A stretch of 64,000 bases of DNA from JAKZRT01 sp965247915 (GCA_965247915.1 OZ252048.1:1550001-1614000); one strand, 5' to 3'; shown: positions 50,403 through 59,832, numbered from the stretch's first letter. Notes: generated by a model not told the origin, from the letters alone. Numbers and translations: made by a program.

Positions 50403-51857
50403 ATGGTTTCACGCGTCATTCCGGTCAAGACTTTTGATCTGGTGATATTCGGCGGAACCGGCGATCTGGCGCGCCGGAAAATCCTTCCCGGCCTGTTTCT
50501 GCGCTATCTCTCGGGCCAGATGCCCGAAGACGCGCGCATTATCGGTGCGGCGCGCACCAGGCAAAGCGAGGATGAGTATCGCCAGGTCATCGCAGCGGCT
50601 TTTCAAGAATTCTTGCCGGAAAAGTCCAGTGATCGAGAAATTATCAATTCGTTCCTGCAGCATGTCCGCTATGTGGCCATCGACGCGACCGGCGCTGACG
50701 GCTGGAAAGATCTGGCCGCGGTGGTCCGCGAGGACATCGTCCAGGCCTATTATTTCTCGGTCGGTCCGGGGCTGTTCGGGGCGCTAGCCGAACGCCTGCA
50801 CGAACATGGTATCGCCAATGAACGGTCGCGCATTGTCGTCGAAAAACCCTTCGGACGCGACCGGGAAAGCGCCTGCGCGCTGAACGCCACGCTGGCCGAA
50901 CATTTCGACGAAAGCCAGATTTATCGCATCGATCATTATCTGGGCAAGGAAACCGTCCAGAACCTGATGGCGATCCGCTTTGGCAATATCCTGTTCGAGC
51001 CGCTCTGGAACGCCCAGTATATCGATCACGTCCAAATCACTGTCGCCGAAACCGTGGGCGTGGGCGGGCGCGGCGAATATTACGACCGCGCGGGGGCGAT
51101 GCGCGACATGGTGCAAAACCACCTGATGCAGCTTTTGTGCCTGACCGCGATGGAGCCGCCGTCAAAGTTTGACCCCGACGCGGTGCGAGACGAAAAGTTG
51201 AAGGTTATCCGCGCGTTGGACCCGGTCGAGCCCAAAGAGATCGTGCGCGGGCAATACGCACCGGTCGCGGGCCACACCGGTTATCGGCAGGATGTTTCGA
51301 ATTCGGACAGCACCACCGAAAGCTATATCGCGCTCAAGGTCCATGTCGCGAACTGGCGCTGGAACGGCACACCGTTTTACCTGCGCACCGGCAAATGCCT
51401 CAAGGCGCGCAGTTCCGAGATCGTGATCTCGTTCAAAGAACCGCCGCATTCGATCTTCGGGGCCGAAAACATGGGGGCACCCAACCAGCTTTCGATCCGT
51501 CTGCAACCGAACGAAGGCATCGACCTGCGCGTCACCATCAAGGAACCGGGGCCGGGCGGAATGCGCCTGATCGACGTGCCGCTGGACATGACATTCGCCG
51601 AAGCGCTCGGCCCCGAGGCCGGCGATGTGCCCGACGCATACGAGCGGCTGATCATGGATGTGGTGCGCGGCGACCAGACGCTTTTCATGCGCGGCGACGA
51701 GGTCGAAGCCGCCTGGGCCTGGACTGACCCGACCATCGCGCGCTGGACCGACCGGGGCGACAAGCCGCAGGCATATGATATTGGCAGCGTGGGGCCAGAT
51801 GACGCTATGATGCTTCTGCACCGCGACGGGCGGCGCTGGCGGGAGATACGCCCATGA
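50403..51857 (+). CDS. zwf: Glucose-6-phosphate 1-dehydrogenase
   Basis: 484 residues, usual size. The nucleotide motif FGGTGDLARRKILPGL is N-terminal, the catalytic/substrate motif is RIDHYLGKETVQNLMAIRF, and DHVQITVAETVGVGGRGEYY follows. It oxidises glucose-6-phosphate to 6-phosphogluconolactone, producing NADPH. It overlaps pgl by 4 bases (ATGA) and forms the operon zwf-pgl-pgi, which feeds the Entner-Doudoroff route typical of marine Rhodobacteraceae. Confidence 0.97.
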   Translation: MVSRVIPVKTFDLVIFGGTGDLARRKILPGLFLRYLSGQMPEDARIIGAARTRQSEDEYRQVIAAAFQEFLPEKSSDREIINSFLQHVRYVAIDATGADGWKDLAAVVREDIVQAYYFSVGPGLFGALAERLHEHGIANERSRIVVEKPFGRDRESACALNATLAEHFDESQIYRIDHYLGKETVQNLMAIRFGNILFEPLWNAQYIDHVQITVAETVGVGGRGEYYDRAGAMRDMVQNHLMQLLCLTAMEPPSKFDPDAVRDEKLKVIRALDPVEPKEIVRGQYAPVAGHTGYRQDVSNSDSTTESYIALKVHVANWRWNGTPFYLRTGKCLKARSSEIVISFKEPPHSIFGAENMGAPNQLSIRLQPNEGIDLRVTIKEPGPGGMRLIDVPLDMTFAEALGPEAGDVPDAYERLIMDVVRGDQTLFMRGDEVEAAWAWTDPTIARWTDRGDKPQAYDIGSVGPDDAMMLLHRDGRRWREIRP

Positions 51858-52528
51858 AAATCGTCGAATACCCCGACGCCGATATGATGCTGATCGATCT
51901 GGCCGACACGCTGGCCAGCGATCTGAACTCGGCGCTGATGACCCATGACCGGGCCAGCTTTGCAGTGCCCGGCGGCACCACGCCCGGCCCGATCTTCGAT
52001 GTGCTTGCGGCGGTGCATCTGGACTGGGATCGGGTCGATGTGGTTCTGACCGACGAAAGATGGGTGCCCGGCGACCACGAACGGTCGAACACATGCATGC
52101 TTTACCAGCGGCTTCTGACTGACAATGCGGCGCGGGCCAATTACATTTCGCTTTATACCGGTGACGCGACGCCCGAAGCCGGGGCCGAGGCGATCCGCGA
52201 CCAGGTTCACGCGCTGCGACCGATTTCGGTGCTGCTTATGGGCATGGGCGCGGACATGCATTGCGCCTCGCTCTTTCCAGGCTCGGATCATCTGGCCGCG
52301 GCGCTGGCCGATGATGCGCCCGAAGTTCTGGCCGTGTCGGGCGGTGAAATACCCGAGCCGCGTGTTACCCTGACCGCGCCGGTGCTGAAGGGCGCATTGT
52401 CGCGGCATCTGGTCATCACCGGGGCCGAGAAACGCCAGGCGCTGGATCGCGCGGTGCGGCTGGCCGACCCGATGCAGGCCCCGGTTGCCGCGATGCTGCC
52501 GGGCATGATTGTGCATTGGGCGGCGTGA
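51854..52528 (+). CDS. pgl: 6-phosphogluconolactonase
   Basis: A 224-residue protein of the DevB/SOL type. Motifs are SFAVPGGTTPGPIFDVLAA, VVLTDERWVPGDHERSNTCM and LMGMGADMHCASLFPGSDHL. It hydrolyses 6-phosphogluconolactone to 6-phosphogluconate, the step after Zwf. Its start overlaps zwf and its stop shares a base with the pgi ATG, giving translational coupling through the three genes. Confidence 0.95.
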   Translation: MKIVEYPDADMMLIDLADTLASDLNSALMTHDRASFAVPGGTTPGPIFDVLAAVHLDWDRVDVVLTDERWVPGDHERSNTCMLYQRLLTDNAARANYISLYTGDATPEAGAEAIRDQVHALRPISVLLMGMGADMHCASLFPGSDHLAAALADDAPEVLAVSGGEIPEPRVTLTAPVLKGALSRHLVITGAEKRQALDRAVRLADPMQAPVAAMLPGMIVHWAA

Positions 52529-54120
52529 TGGCCAGCGACCTCTGGCAAAAGCTGGAAGATCACCGGGCCCAGACCGCTGACCGCCCCATCCTCGCGTATT
52601 TCAACGATCCCGCGCGGGCGGCTGAGTTTTCGGTCAGCGCCGACGATATGCTCTTTGATTATTCAAAGACAAATATCGAAGCAGTTGCCCGCAAACTTTT
52701 GATAAATCTGGCGGAAACTGCCGGAGTGGCTGACTGTCGCGATGCCATGTTTTGCGGCGACAAGATCAATGAAACCGAAGGCCGCGCCGTGCTGCACACC
52801 GCTTTGCGCGCCAAGAGCGGCCCGATCATGGTTGATGGTCAGGATGTGATGCCGCAGGTCCGGGAAACGCTTGGGCGCATGCGGGCTTTTGCGACCGAAC
52901 TGCGCGGATCGGACACCACCGACGTGGTCAACATCGGTATCGGCGGGTCCGACCTTGGCCCGGCCATGGCGACGCTGGCGCTGGCCCCCTTTGCCGATGG
53001 TCCCCGTTGTCACTTTGTCTCGAACATCGACGCGGCGCATATCGCCGACACACTCGGCGGGCTGGACCCGAAACGCACCTTTGTCATCGTCGCCTCGAAA
53101 ACCTTCACCACGATCGAGACCATAACCAACGCCGCCACGGCGCGCGACTGGATGGCGACGGGCGGCGGTGATCCGGCAGCGCAATTTGCGGCACTCAGTT
53201 CGAACCTTGAAAAGACCGCGGAATGGGGCATCCCGCCCGCCCGGGTCTTTGGGTTCGAAGACTGGGTTGGCGGGCGATATTCGCTGTGGGGGCCGATCGG
53301 GCTTGGCCTGATGATCGCCATTGGTCCTGACGATTTTGACGTTTTTCTTGGCGGGGCTGCGGCGATGGACGCGCATTTCCGCACCGCGCCGTTGGCCGAA
53401 AATATGCCGATCATGCTGGCGCTGGTTGGCCTCTGGCACAACCAGATCTGTGGCCATGCCACCCGCGCAGTGCTGCCCTATGACCAGCGGCTGGCGCGAT
53501 TGCCCGCCTATTTACAACAGCTTGAGATGGAATCGAACGGCAAGCGCGTCGGCATGGACGGTTCGGACCTGACCCGAAACTCGGGCGCGATTGTCTGGGG
53601 TGAGCCGGGCACGAATGGCCAGCACGCATTCTATCAGCTCATCCACCAGGGCACCCGCGTTGTTCCTTGCGAGTTTATGGTCGCGGCCCAGGGTTCTGAG
53701 CCCGACCTGGCCCACCAGCATCACCTGCTGGTCGCCAATTGTCTTGCCCAGTCCGAAGCGCTGATGCGCGGGCGCAGCCTTGATGCGGCCCGGGCGCTGC
53801 TGGCTGCCACGGGCCTGACCGGCCCCGAGCTTGACCGACAGGCCCGCCACCGGGTGTTTCCCGGCAACCGGCCCTCGACGACGCTGATCTACGCCAAGCT
53901 CACGCCCGAACGCCTGGGCGCCATCATCGCGCTTTATGAACACCGGGTCTTTGTCGAAGGGGTGATCCTGGGGATCAATTCGTTCGACCAATGGGGCGTG
54001 GAACTGGGCAAGGAGCTTGCCAGCGCTCTTGGTCCCGTCGTCGCGGGCGAAAGGGATACCGAGGGCAAGGATGCCTCAACTGCCCAGCTTGTGGAATTTG
54101 TGCGAAATTACGGTAGTTAG
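52528..54120 (+). CDS. pgi: Glucose-6-phosphate isomerase
   Basis: 530 residues from ATG 52528 (MASDLWQKLEDHRAQTADRP), chosen because it overlaps the pgl stop by one base; a start four codons earlier is possible. Signatures are NIGIGGSDLGPAMATLALA, FVIVASKTFTTIETITNA, FEDWVGGRYSLWGPIGL, QLEMESNGKRVGMDGS and GTNGQHAFYQLIHQGTRVV. The LEMESNGK motif has Glu where LHMESNGK is seen in some relatives. It interconverts glucose- and fructose-6-phosphate. Confidence 0.96.
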   Translation: MASDLWQKLEDHRAQTADRPILAYFNDPARAAEFSVSADDMLFDYSKTNIEAVARKLLINLAETAGVADCRDAMFCGDKINETEGRAVLHTALRAKSGPIMVDGQDVMPQVRETLGRMRAFATELRGSDTTDVVNIGIGGSDLGPAMATLALAPFADGPRCHFVSNIDAAHIADTLGGLDPKRTFVIVASKTFTTIETITNAATARDWMATGGGDPAAQFAALSSNLEKTAEWGIPPARVFGFEDWVGGRYSLWGPIGLGLMIAIGPDDFDVFLGGAAAMDAHFRTAPLAENMPIMLALVGLWHNQICGHATRAVLPYDQRLARLPAYLQQLEMESNGKRVGMDGSDLTRNSGAIVWGEPGTNGQHAFYQLIHQGTRVVPCEFMVAAQGSEPDLAHQHHLLVANCLAQSEALMRGRSLDAARALLAATGLTGPELDRQARHRVFPGNRPSTTLIYAKLTPERLGAIIALYEHRVFVEGVILGINSFDQWGVELGKELASALGPVVAGERDTEGKDASTAQLVEFVRNYGS

Positions 54121-54124
54121 GGGC

Positions 54125-54198
54125 TGGAGCGGGTGAAGGGAATCGAACCCTCGTATGCAGCTTGGGAAGCTGCCGTTCTACCATTGAACTACACCCGC
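54125..54198 (-). tRNA. tRNA-Gly (CCC anticodon)
   Basis: A 74-base cloverleaf including CCA on the minus strand. The acceptor stem GCGGGTG pairs with CACCCGC, the D arm is TAGTTCAATGGTAGAAC, the anticodon loop TTCCCAA gives CCC, and the T arm is GAGGGTTCGATTCCCTT. It converges with pgi, which ends four bases away. Confidence 0.95.
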
Positions 54199-54255
54199 CA
54201 GAGGGTGTCAGATAGGCCGTCAGCGGCTTTGGGGTCAAGGCCCGTTGCCCGGCCC

Positions 54256-56292
54256 CTATCCGCGCCGCCGCCGCCGGCGCCCGCCGTTTCCCCCGCCGCC
54301 GGTGTTGAAATCGACCTCGGGCAGGTCGACCACCGACCGCAATATCGTGAAGGGCTCGACCGAATTCGGAATCGCCGAGGCATTGACAAAATGCTCCTGA
54401 AATCTGGGCTCAACCGCGGTTTCGACCTTATGGATAAGGCGCACCGTGGCCTCGATCTCGGCCCGCGCGGCGGTGTTCAGCAGGGCAATGCGCGCGCCGG
54501 TCCCCGCCGCGTTGCCCGCCGAATAAACCTTGTCCAGCGGCACATCAGGGATCATCCCCAGCACCATCGCGTGTTTGGGGCTGATATGCGCGCCGAATGC
54601 TCCGGCCAGAACCACGCGGTCCACGCTGTCCACGCCACGCTTGTCCATGAGCAGCCGAGCACCGGAATAAAGCGCCGCCTTGGCCATTTGTATCTGGCGT
54701 ATGTCGGTGTTTGTAACGGTAATTCTGGGCCCGCCCTCATCGGTTCCGTCCCATACAAGATAGCTGAACGTTCGCCCCTCGAGGACCATCCTGTCCGATC
54801 CCGTAGCCTCGGGCGACCCGATCAGACCACTGGCATCCAGCAGCCCGGCAAGGCGCATATCGGCCACCATTTCGATGATCCCCGACCCGCAGATGCCGGT
54901 GACCCTGGTGCCCGCCGTGGCCTCGGCAAAGCCATCGTCATCGGACCAGAGATCGCAACCGATCACCTGAAATCGCGGGTTTTTCGTTGCAATATCAATC
55001 TCGACCCGCTCAATCGCTCCGGGTGCGGCGCGCTGGCCCGAACTGATCTGCGCCCCTTCAAAGGCGGGCCCCGTGGGCGACGAACAGGCCAGAACGCCGC
55101 TTTTGTCGCCCAGCAATATTTCGGCATTGGTCCCGACATCGACGACCAGCACCAGATCTTGCGACTTGTCAGGGGCTTCCGACAGGGCCACCGCCGCCGC
55201 ATCGGCACCCACATGGCCGGCAATACAGGGCAGGATATAGGCGCGCGCCGCCGGATGGGTCTGAATGCCCAGATCTGAAAGCCGCATTCTGAGCGCGTCT
55301 GCGGTGGCCAGGGCAAAAGGCGCCTGACCCAGCTCAAACGGGTCGATCCCCAGAAACAGGTGGTGCATCACCGGGTTGCAGACAAAGACCGTGTCGAGGA
55401 TCAGCGCTGGGTCAACCCCGGCTTCGGCCGCCGTGTCGGCGAAAAGCTGGTTTATGCCCTCGCGCACAGCCCGGGTCATTTCCGCGTCGCCGCCGGGGTT
55501 CATCATCGAATAAGAGACCCGGCTCATCAGGTCTTCGCCAAAGCGTATTTGCGGGTTCATCACGCCCGAGCTGGTCACCACTTCGCCGGTGCGCAGGCTG
55601 GTCAGATGCGCGGCGATGGTGGTCGACCCGAGGTCCACAGCCATGCCGTATAACGGCCCGTCGTAGAGGTCTGGCCACAGGCGAAGGACCGTCATCGCCG
55701 TGTCACCGGGCTCAGAGTGCAATGCGCAGGTGACCTTCCACTTACCCTTGCGCAGCACCGGTTGCAGATCGCGAATAAGCGTTTGATCCAGATCGATATT
55801 CTCGAAGTCCCATTGATCCGCAAGCGCGGCCTTCAGCCGCTCCAGATCGCCCGAAGGGTCGTGCATATCGGGCTCGGCAACCTCGACATAGGCCAGCCGG
55901 ATCGACGGGTTCAGCGTGATGTCGCGCGCCTCGACGCGCTTGCGAACCACCTGACGGTGAACCTGGCTTTCGGGCGGCACGTCGATCACCACATCGCCCT
56001 GAACCAATGCCTGGCAGCCCAGCCTGCGCCCCTTGGCCAGACCCCTGATCCGGTCGTACCGCGCCTCGACCTCGTTCCAGTCCGACAGCGCATTTTGGGC
56101 AACCGTCACGCCGTGCTTGGGAAATTCACCAAACGACGGGGTGATCTGGCATTTCGAACAAATACCGCGCCCGCCACAAACGCTGTCCAGATCGACGCCC
56201 AGCTGGCGCGCTGCGGTCAGGATCGGTGTGCCGGGCGCAAACCGGCCGCGCTTTCCCGACGGGGTGAAAATGACCAGGGGTTGGTCGGACAT
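54256..56292 (-). CDS. Corrinoid-protein reductive activator (RACo-like; 2Fe-2S plus ASKHA domain, DUF4445)
   Basis: A 678-residue protein. An N-terminal ferredoxin domain (residues 1-95) has the 2Fe-2S site CGGRGICSKC and a later Cys in GCQALV. The middle links to an ASKHA ATPase-like domain with VDLGSTTIAAHLTSLRTGEV, VVDVGTNAEILLGDKSG and LAGAFGAHISPKHAMVLGM. RACo proteins use ATP to re-reduce inactive Co(II) corrinoid methyltransferase proteins to Co(I). The tail is Gly/Arg-rich. It lies at the end of a minus-strand group with tetrahydrofolate methyltransferase and reductase genes, which matches such a role. Confidence 0.87.
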   Translation of the reverse strand: MSDQPLVIFTPSGKRGRFAPGTPILTAARQLGVDLDSVCGGRGICSKCQITPSFGEFPKHGVTVAQNALSDWNEVEARYDRIRGLAKGRRLGCQALVQGDVVIDVPPESQVHRQVVRKRVEARDITLNPSIRLAYVEVAEPDMHDPSGDLERLKAALADQWDFENIDLDQTLIRDLQPVLRKGKWKVTCALHSEPGDTAMTVLRLWPDLYDGPLYGMAVDLGSTTIAAHLTSLRTGEVVTSSGVMNPQIRFGEDLMSRVSYSMMNPGGDAEMTRAVREGINQLFADTAAEAGVDPALILDTVFVCNPVMHHLFLGIDPFELGQAPFALATADALRMRLSDLGIQTHPAARAYILPCIAGHVGADAAAVALSEAPDKSQDLVLVVDVGTNAEILLGDKSGVLACSSPTGPAFEGAQISSGQRAAPGAIERVEIDIATKNPRFQVIGCDLWSDDDGFAEATAGTRVTGICGSGIIEMVADMRLAGLLDASGLIGSPEATGSDRMVLEGRTFSYLVWDGTDEGGPRITVTNTDIRQIQMAKAALYSGARLLMDKRGVDSVDRVVLAGAFGAHISPKHAMVLGMIPDVPLDKVYSAGNAAGTGARIALLNTAARAEIEATVRLIHKVETAVEPRFQEHFVNASAIPNSVEPFTILRSVVDLPEVDFNTGGGGNGGRRRRRRG

Positions 56293-56408
56293 GGTGCCGA
56301 TCCTTGAAGCCGTGTAACTGGCCGCAGCATAGGGGGAATTCGGCCGGTGAAAAGCCGATGCGCGGCCAATTTTGGCACGCTTGCGTCAAGTGCAACACGT
56401 GCTGGTGG

Positions 56409-57074
56409 TCAGAGTGCCCCGAAAAACAGAAATGCCAGCGGCACGGGTGCCACCGCAATGATCAGCGTTAGCACCAGAAGCCGCGCGTCAAACAGCCGGC
56501 TCAGGCCCGCGATCAACAGAATGCCGCCACCGCCACCGACAATCGCGTTGCCGGGCAGATTGAGCAACAGCGCAAGCGCCAGATAGCGGTAATCGACCAG
56601 CAGCCACCGCAAAAACCCCGGCAGCCGCGCGCGCAGCAGGTCAAGTTTCGCGCCCCTCTCAAGTCCGCCAAGCGTCTCCAACCGGGCCGATGTCCGCACC
56701 ATGCCAAAGTCAGACAGCCACCGGGCCATCACCGGGTAGGGAACGTAGCGCCCGACCAGATAGGCGAGCGTCAGCCCGGCAATGGTGGCCAGATAGACCG
56801 GCAGGGCGGCATCGGCGCCCCGGATCATCATCATCGAAAGGCCAATCTCGACGCCCGGCACGAAGGGTATCGCCAGAACCAGCGCATAAAGCGCGGTCAT
56901 GCCCAAGAATGCGGCCTCCATGGTGGCCGGGTCAGGGGCCTTGCCCGCGTCCGACAGGGCCTGGATTGCAATTTCGATCGCTTGCAGCGACGCCCAAACG
57001 ACGGCAAAAACCAACGCGACGCGCAGAATGGCCCGCAGGACGCGCCGTGTCGCTGGTAGCTGCCATTCCGACAT
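56409..57074 (-). CDS. VTT/DedA-like membrane protein
   Basis: A 221-residue protein with about six hydrophobic segments (residues 13-35, 57-80, 95-115, 160-185, 190-220). FVPGVEIGLSMMMIRGADAA and LLNLPGNAIVGGGGGILLIA resemble the glycine-rich re-entrant motifs of DedA/VTT proteins (undecaprenyl-phosphate or phospholipid scramblase relatives). The ATG at 57074 follows another ATG by one codon; either may be used. It sits inside the corrinoid module, but no functional link is known. Confidence 0.68.
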   Translation of the reverse strand: MSEWQLPATRRVLRAILRVALVFAVVWASLQAIEIAIQALSDAGKAPDPATMEAAFLGMTALYALVLAIPFVPGVEIGLSMMMIRGADAALPVYLATIAGLTLAYLVGRYVPYPVMARWLSDFGMVRTSARLETLGGLERGAKLDLLRARLPGFLRWLLVDYRYLALALLLNLPGNAIVGGGGGILLIAGLSRLFDARLLVLTLIIAVAPVPLAFLFFGAL

Positions 57075-57167
57075 CAAAAACCCCTCCGGGGGCCAACATG
57101 GCCGCCCTCCGGGCGCTTGCCAAGGCGGGGCATGAAAAGATTACCGTGCGTGACATCCCATCAGAAT

Positions 57168-57401
57168 CTATCGCATGATGACGTTGATGTGACCGGTGGC
57201 GCAGACAATCACCATTTGGCTTTCGCATTCGATCAGGTGAAAGCCCCGTTGGCGCACCTCAAGCTCCAGACGCTCGCGACCGACCTTGCGCTCGACGTCC
57301 CGCACACTGCGTTGGATGACGCCGCAATTTTGCGCAGCACGGCTCGCAAATATCTCATCGAGCCAAATATCGCTGGCAGCAAGTTGCGAAGCGAATACAA
57401 T
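57168..57401 (-). CDS. Small conserved-looking protein with no standard start codon
   Basis: The frame IVFASQLAASDIWLDEIFAS, RAAQNCGVIQRSVRDVERKV, GRERLELEVRQRGFHLIECE, SQMVIVCATGHINVIMR ends at 57168-57170. It has the composition of a real protein, and the frame is open back to about 57437, but no ATG, GTG or TTG precedes the conserved-looking part; I place the start at an ATT at 57399-57401 as a guess. It sits between the methyltransferase and DedA-like genes on the same strand. Either an unusual start is used or the start codon has been mutated. Confidence 0.5.
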   Translation of the reverse strand: MVFASQLAASDIWLDEIFASRAAQNCGVIQRSVRDVERKVGRERLELEVRQRGFHLIECESQMVIVCATGHINVIMR

Positions 57402-57437
57402 CGCCCCGCAGCCGAACGCTGCTTGGTTATTTCGGGG

Positions 57438-58403
57438 TTAAGCCCGACGCCGTCGCCGCCCCTCGCGTCCGCCACGCCCGCTGCTTTTGGCGGCTGCGGC
57501 CGAGGCCTCGGGGAAGGGCGTGCCTTGTTTGGTGGCGTCCAATACCCGGGCGAACCTGATCCAGGTGCTGCCGTTTGCATCGTGGTTCATCAGGAAATTC
57601 GCAGCCCGGATCGCCTCCATTTCCACCGGACGCACCGGGTTCATGATGGCGCTGGTCATGCCGGCGCTGATCGCCATCGGCAGGAAGGCGGCGTTGATCC
57701 CGTGCCGGTTCGGCAGGCCAAAGCTGATGTTTGAGGCGCCGCAGGTCGTGTTGACCCCCAGTTCTTCGCGCAGCTTGCGCACCAGCGCAAAGACCTGACG
57801 CCCGGCAGTGCCCATGGCCCCCACCGGCATGACCAGCGGATCGACCACGATGTCATGCGCCGGAATGCCGAAATCGGCGGCGCGTTCGACGATTTTGCGG
57901 GCCACGGCAAAGCGCACTTCGGGGTCTTCTGAAATGCCGGTGTCGTCGTTCGAGATCGCGACAACGGGCACGTTGTACTTCTTGACCAGCGGCAGGATCG
58001 CCTCGAGCCGGTCTTCCTCGCCGGTCACCGAATTCAACAGCGGCCGCCCATGCGCAACCGCCAGACCGGCCTCCAGCGCGCCGGGAACCGAACTGTCGAT
58101 GCACAAAGGCACATCGACCAGCCCCTGCACCATCTCGATGACCTTGGTCATCAGCGGCGGTTCGGTAATGTTGGGATCGGGGTTCGAGTTGTAGACAACG
58201 CCAGCGTTGATATCCAGCACCATCGCCCCGCAGGCGACCTGTTCCAGCGCGTCCTTTTCGACGGTCGAAAAATCGCCCGCCTCAAGTTTGGTGGCCAGTT
58301 TCTTGCGGCCGGTGGGGTTGATCCGTTCGCCGATCACGCAAAACGGTTCGTCAAATCCGATGGTGACGGATTTGGAGTTACTCTCGACGACGGTGCGCAC
58401 CAT
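57438..58403 (-). CDS. Methyltetrahydrofolate:corrinoid methyltransferase (pterin-binding domain)
   Basis: A 321-residue DHPS-like pterin-binding TIM barrel. VIGERINPTGRKKLATKLEA and LDINAGVVYNSNPDPNITEP are pterin-site motifs shared with MtgA, AcsE and MetH pterin domains, and FGLPNRHGINAAFLPMAISA is a further family segment. It moves a methyl group between tetrahydrofolate and a corrinoid protein. In Rhodobacteraceae such genes accompany MttB-type betaine demethylases. Its tail is Gly/Arg-rich like that of the RACo-like protein. The methylenetetrahydrofolate reductase lies 21 bases upstream. Confidence 0.9.
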   Translation of the reverse strand: MVRTVVESNSKSVTIGFDEPFCVIGERINPTGRKKLATKLEAGDFSTVEKDALEQVACGAMVLDINAGVVYNSNPDPNITEPPLMTKVIEMVQGLVDVPLCIDSSVPGALEAGLAVAHGRPLLNSVTGEEDRLEAILPLVKKYNVPVVAISNDDTGISEDPEVRFAVARKIVERAADFGIPAHDIVVDPLVMPVGAMGTAGRQVFALVRKLREELGVNTTCGASNISFGLPNRHGINAAFLPMAISAGMTSAIMNPVRPVEMEAIRAANFLMNHDANGSTWIRFARVLDATKQGTPFPEASAAAAKSSGRGGREGRRRRRA

Positions 58404-58424
58404 TTGCGGTGGTTCCTTTTCAGG

Positions 58425-59390
58425 TCAGGTGTTAGCGGCGGGTTGGGTTGCCGGCCCGCCGTTTGTCATGGCCCATTTAGCATTGGTCTTGATACCGCCC
58501 AAGGGGAAGAAATGCACTTTCTCGATCAGGCTCTTGGGGTTGGCCGCCTTGTAGGCGGCAAGATCGTTCAGCACCTCGGTCGGCTCGAAGGGAAGAATCA
58601 GCTTGGTCACATCGCGGGCGCGTTTTTGCAGCACCTTCAACGACGGGCCGATCCCGCAGGCGATGGCAAACTTGATCAGCGTTTGCAGCTTGGCAGGCCC
58701 GGCGATACCGATGTGGATCGGCAGGGTGATGCCTTCGGCCTTCAGCCGGTCCGCCCAGGCCGCAATCGGTCCGGCCTCGAAAGCAAACTGCGTAGCCATG
58801 GCCACCTGGGCGTCGGTGCGGTCCGAGAACGCCTGTTTCCAACGCAGCGCCTCCATGACGCCTTTGTCCGACCCATCCGGGTCAATGTCGCGGTTGCCTT
58901 CGGGATGGCCCGCCACATGCAGATGTGTAAACCCGGCATTGTCGAAAAACCCGGTTTCCAGGAGCTGCATCGAGGAATGAAGATCGCCATAAGGTTGGGC
59001 CACACCGCCCGCCAGCAACAAGGCCTGGGTCACGCCCGCCTCGCCCTGATAGCGGGCGACCCAGTCGGCCAGCGTTTTGTTGTCTTTGATGATGCGGGCC
59101 GGAAAATGCGGCATCACCTGAAAACCGTCTGCGGCGAGGCGCTTGGCCGTCGCCACCATGTCCTCGATCGGCGTGCCCTCGATATGCGCAATGTACACGC
59201 GCGTGCCTTCGGGCAGCAGGGTGCGGAAGTCGTCCACCTTTTCGGCGGTGCGCGGCATCACCTCGATCGAATAACCGTCGAGCAACGCCTCAAGCTCGGC
59301 CTGGCTTGCCGCCGGGGCCGCGACCTCTTTCCTGCGAAAACTCAGAAGCGCCAATGCGGCCTCCTTCAAATTGCGGGGGCTCAGGCCCAT
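58425..59390 (-). CDS. Methylenetetrahydrofolate reductase
   Basis: A 321-residue FAD-type MTHFR-fold protein: SIEVMPRTAEKVDDFRTLLP, VYIAHIEGTPIEDMVATAKR, VMPHFPARIIKDNKTLADWV and LLLAGGVAQPYGDLHSSMQL. It interconverts 5,10-methylene- and 5-methyl-tetrahydrofolate, linking the methyl group from the corrinoid pathway to one-carbon oxidation. It overlaps the upstream small-protein gene and precedes the methyltransferase, consistent with one operon. It is divergent from typical MetF, closer to the subgroup found beside corrinoid methyltransferases. Confidence 0.85.
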   Translation of the reverse strand: MGLSPRNLKEAALALLSFRRKEVAAPAASQAELEALLDGYSIEVMPRTAEKVDDFRTLLPEGTRVYIAHIEGTPIEDMVATAKRLAADGFQVMPHFPARIIKDNKTLADWVARYQGEAGVTQALLLAGGVAQPYGDLHSSMQLLETGFFDNAGFTHLHVAGHPEGNRDIDPDGSDKGVMEALRWKQAFSDRTDAQVAMATQFAFEAGPIAAWADRLKAEGITLPIHIGIAGPAKLQTLIKFAIACGIGPSLKVLQKRARDVTKLILPFEPTEVLNDLAAYKAANPKSLIEKVHFFPLGGIKTNAKWAMTNGGPATQPAANT

Positions 59391-59677
59391 CCGCCGTTGT
59401 CGATCAGCGCCTTGATGCGCGCCTGGTCATAATCTGTCTCCAGACGTGCGGCCTCGGTCGCGGCAATTTCACCGGCGTCACCATCGACGCTATATGGGGC
59501 GGCCTTACGCCATTCGGCAAGATAATCATCGGTCTGGTCAGCGCCGGATTTCATCGCCGCCCGGTCAATCGCCGCTTCAAACCGCTCGGCCAGCTGCTTT
59601 TTGGCGCCCTTGCGGCCCCGGCCCACAATCACCTGGGCCGGGATGTCGCGCCAATAAACGATCGTGACGTCGGGCAT
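59381..59677 (-). CDS. 'Virulence factor' family small protein (PF13769 type)
   Basis: A 98-residue protein: VTIVYWRDIPAQVIVGRGRK, GAKKQLAERFEAAIDRAAMK, YLAEWRKAAPYSVDGDAGEI. This pattern is the family named virulence factor in databases, whose members sit beside MTHFR and corrinoid methyltransferase genes in many Rhodobacteraceae, so a role in one-carbon metabolism is more plausible than virulence. It is the first gene of the minus-strand module and overlaps MTHFR by 10 bases. The divergent gap to the Ppx/GppA gene (59678-59832) should hold both promoters. Confidence 0.85.
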   Translation of the reverse strand: MPDVTIVYWRDIPAQVIVGRGRKGAKKQLAERFEAAIDRAAMKSGADQTDDYLAEWRKAAPYSVDGDAGEIAATEAARLETDYDQARIKALIDNGGWA

Positions 59678-59832
59678 GGGCTGATTCTCCTTATTCCCGG
59701 CACCTCATACGCCCTTGGGTCGGGAAGTTTGAGCATATTTTCGACCTGCCGAATGACACAAGCGACGCGGCGTCTCAACGTCTGCGCCCTTGTCAGCCCT
59801 GCCCCCCGCCCGTAGAGTCACACCAACTCGAA

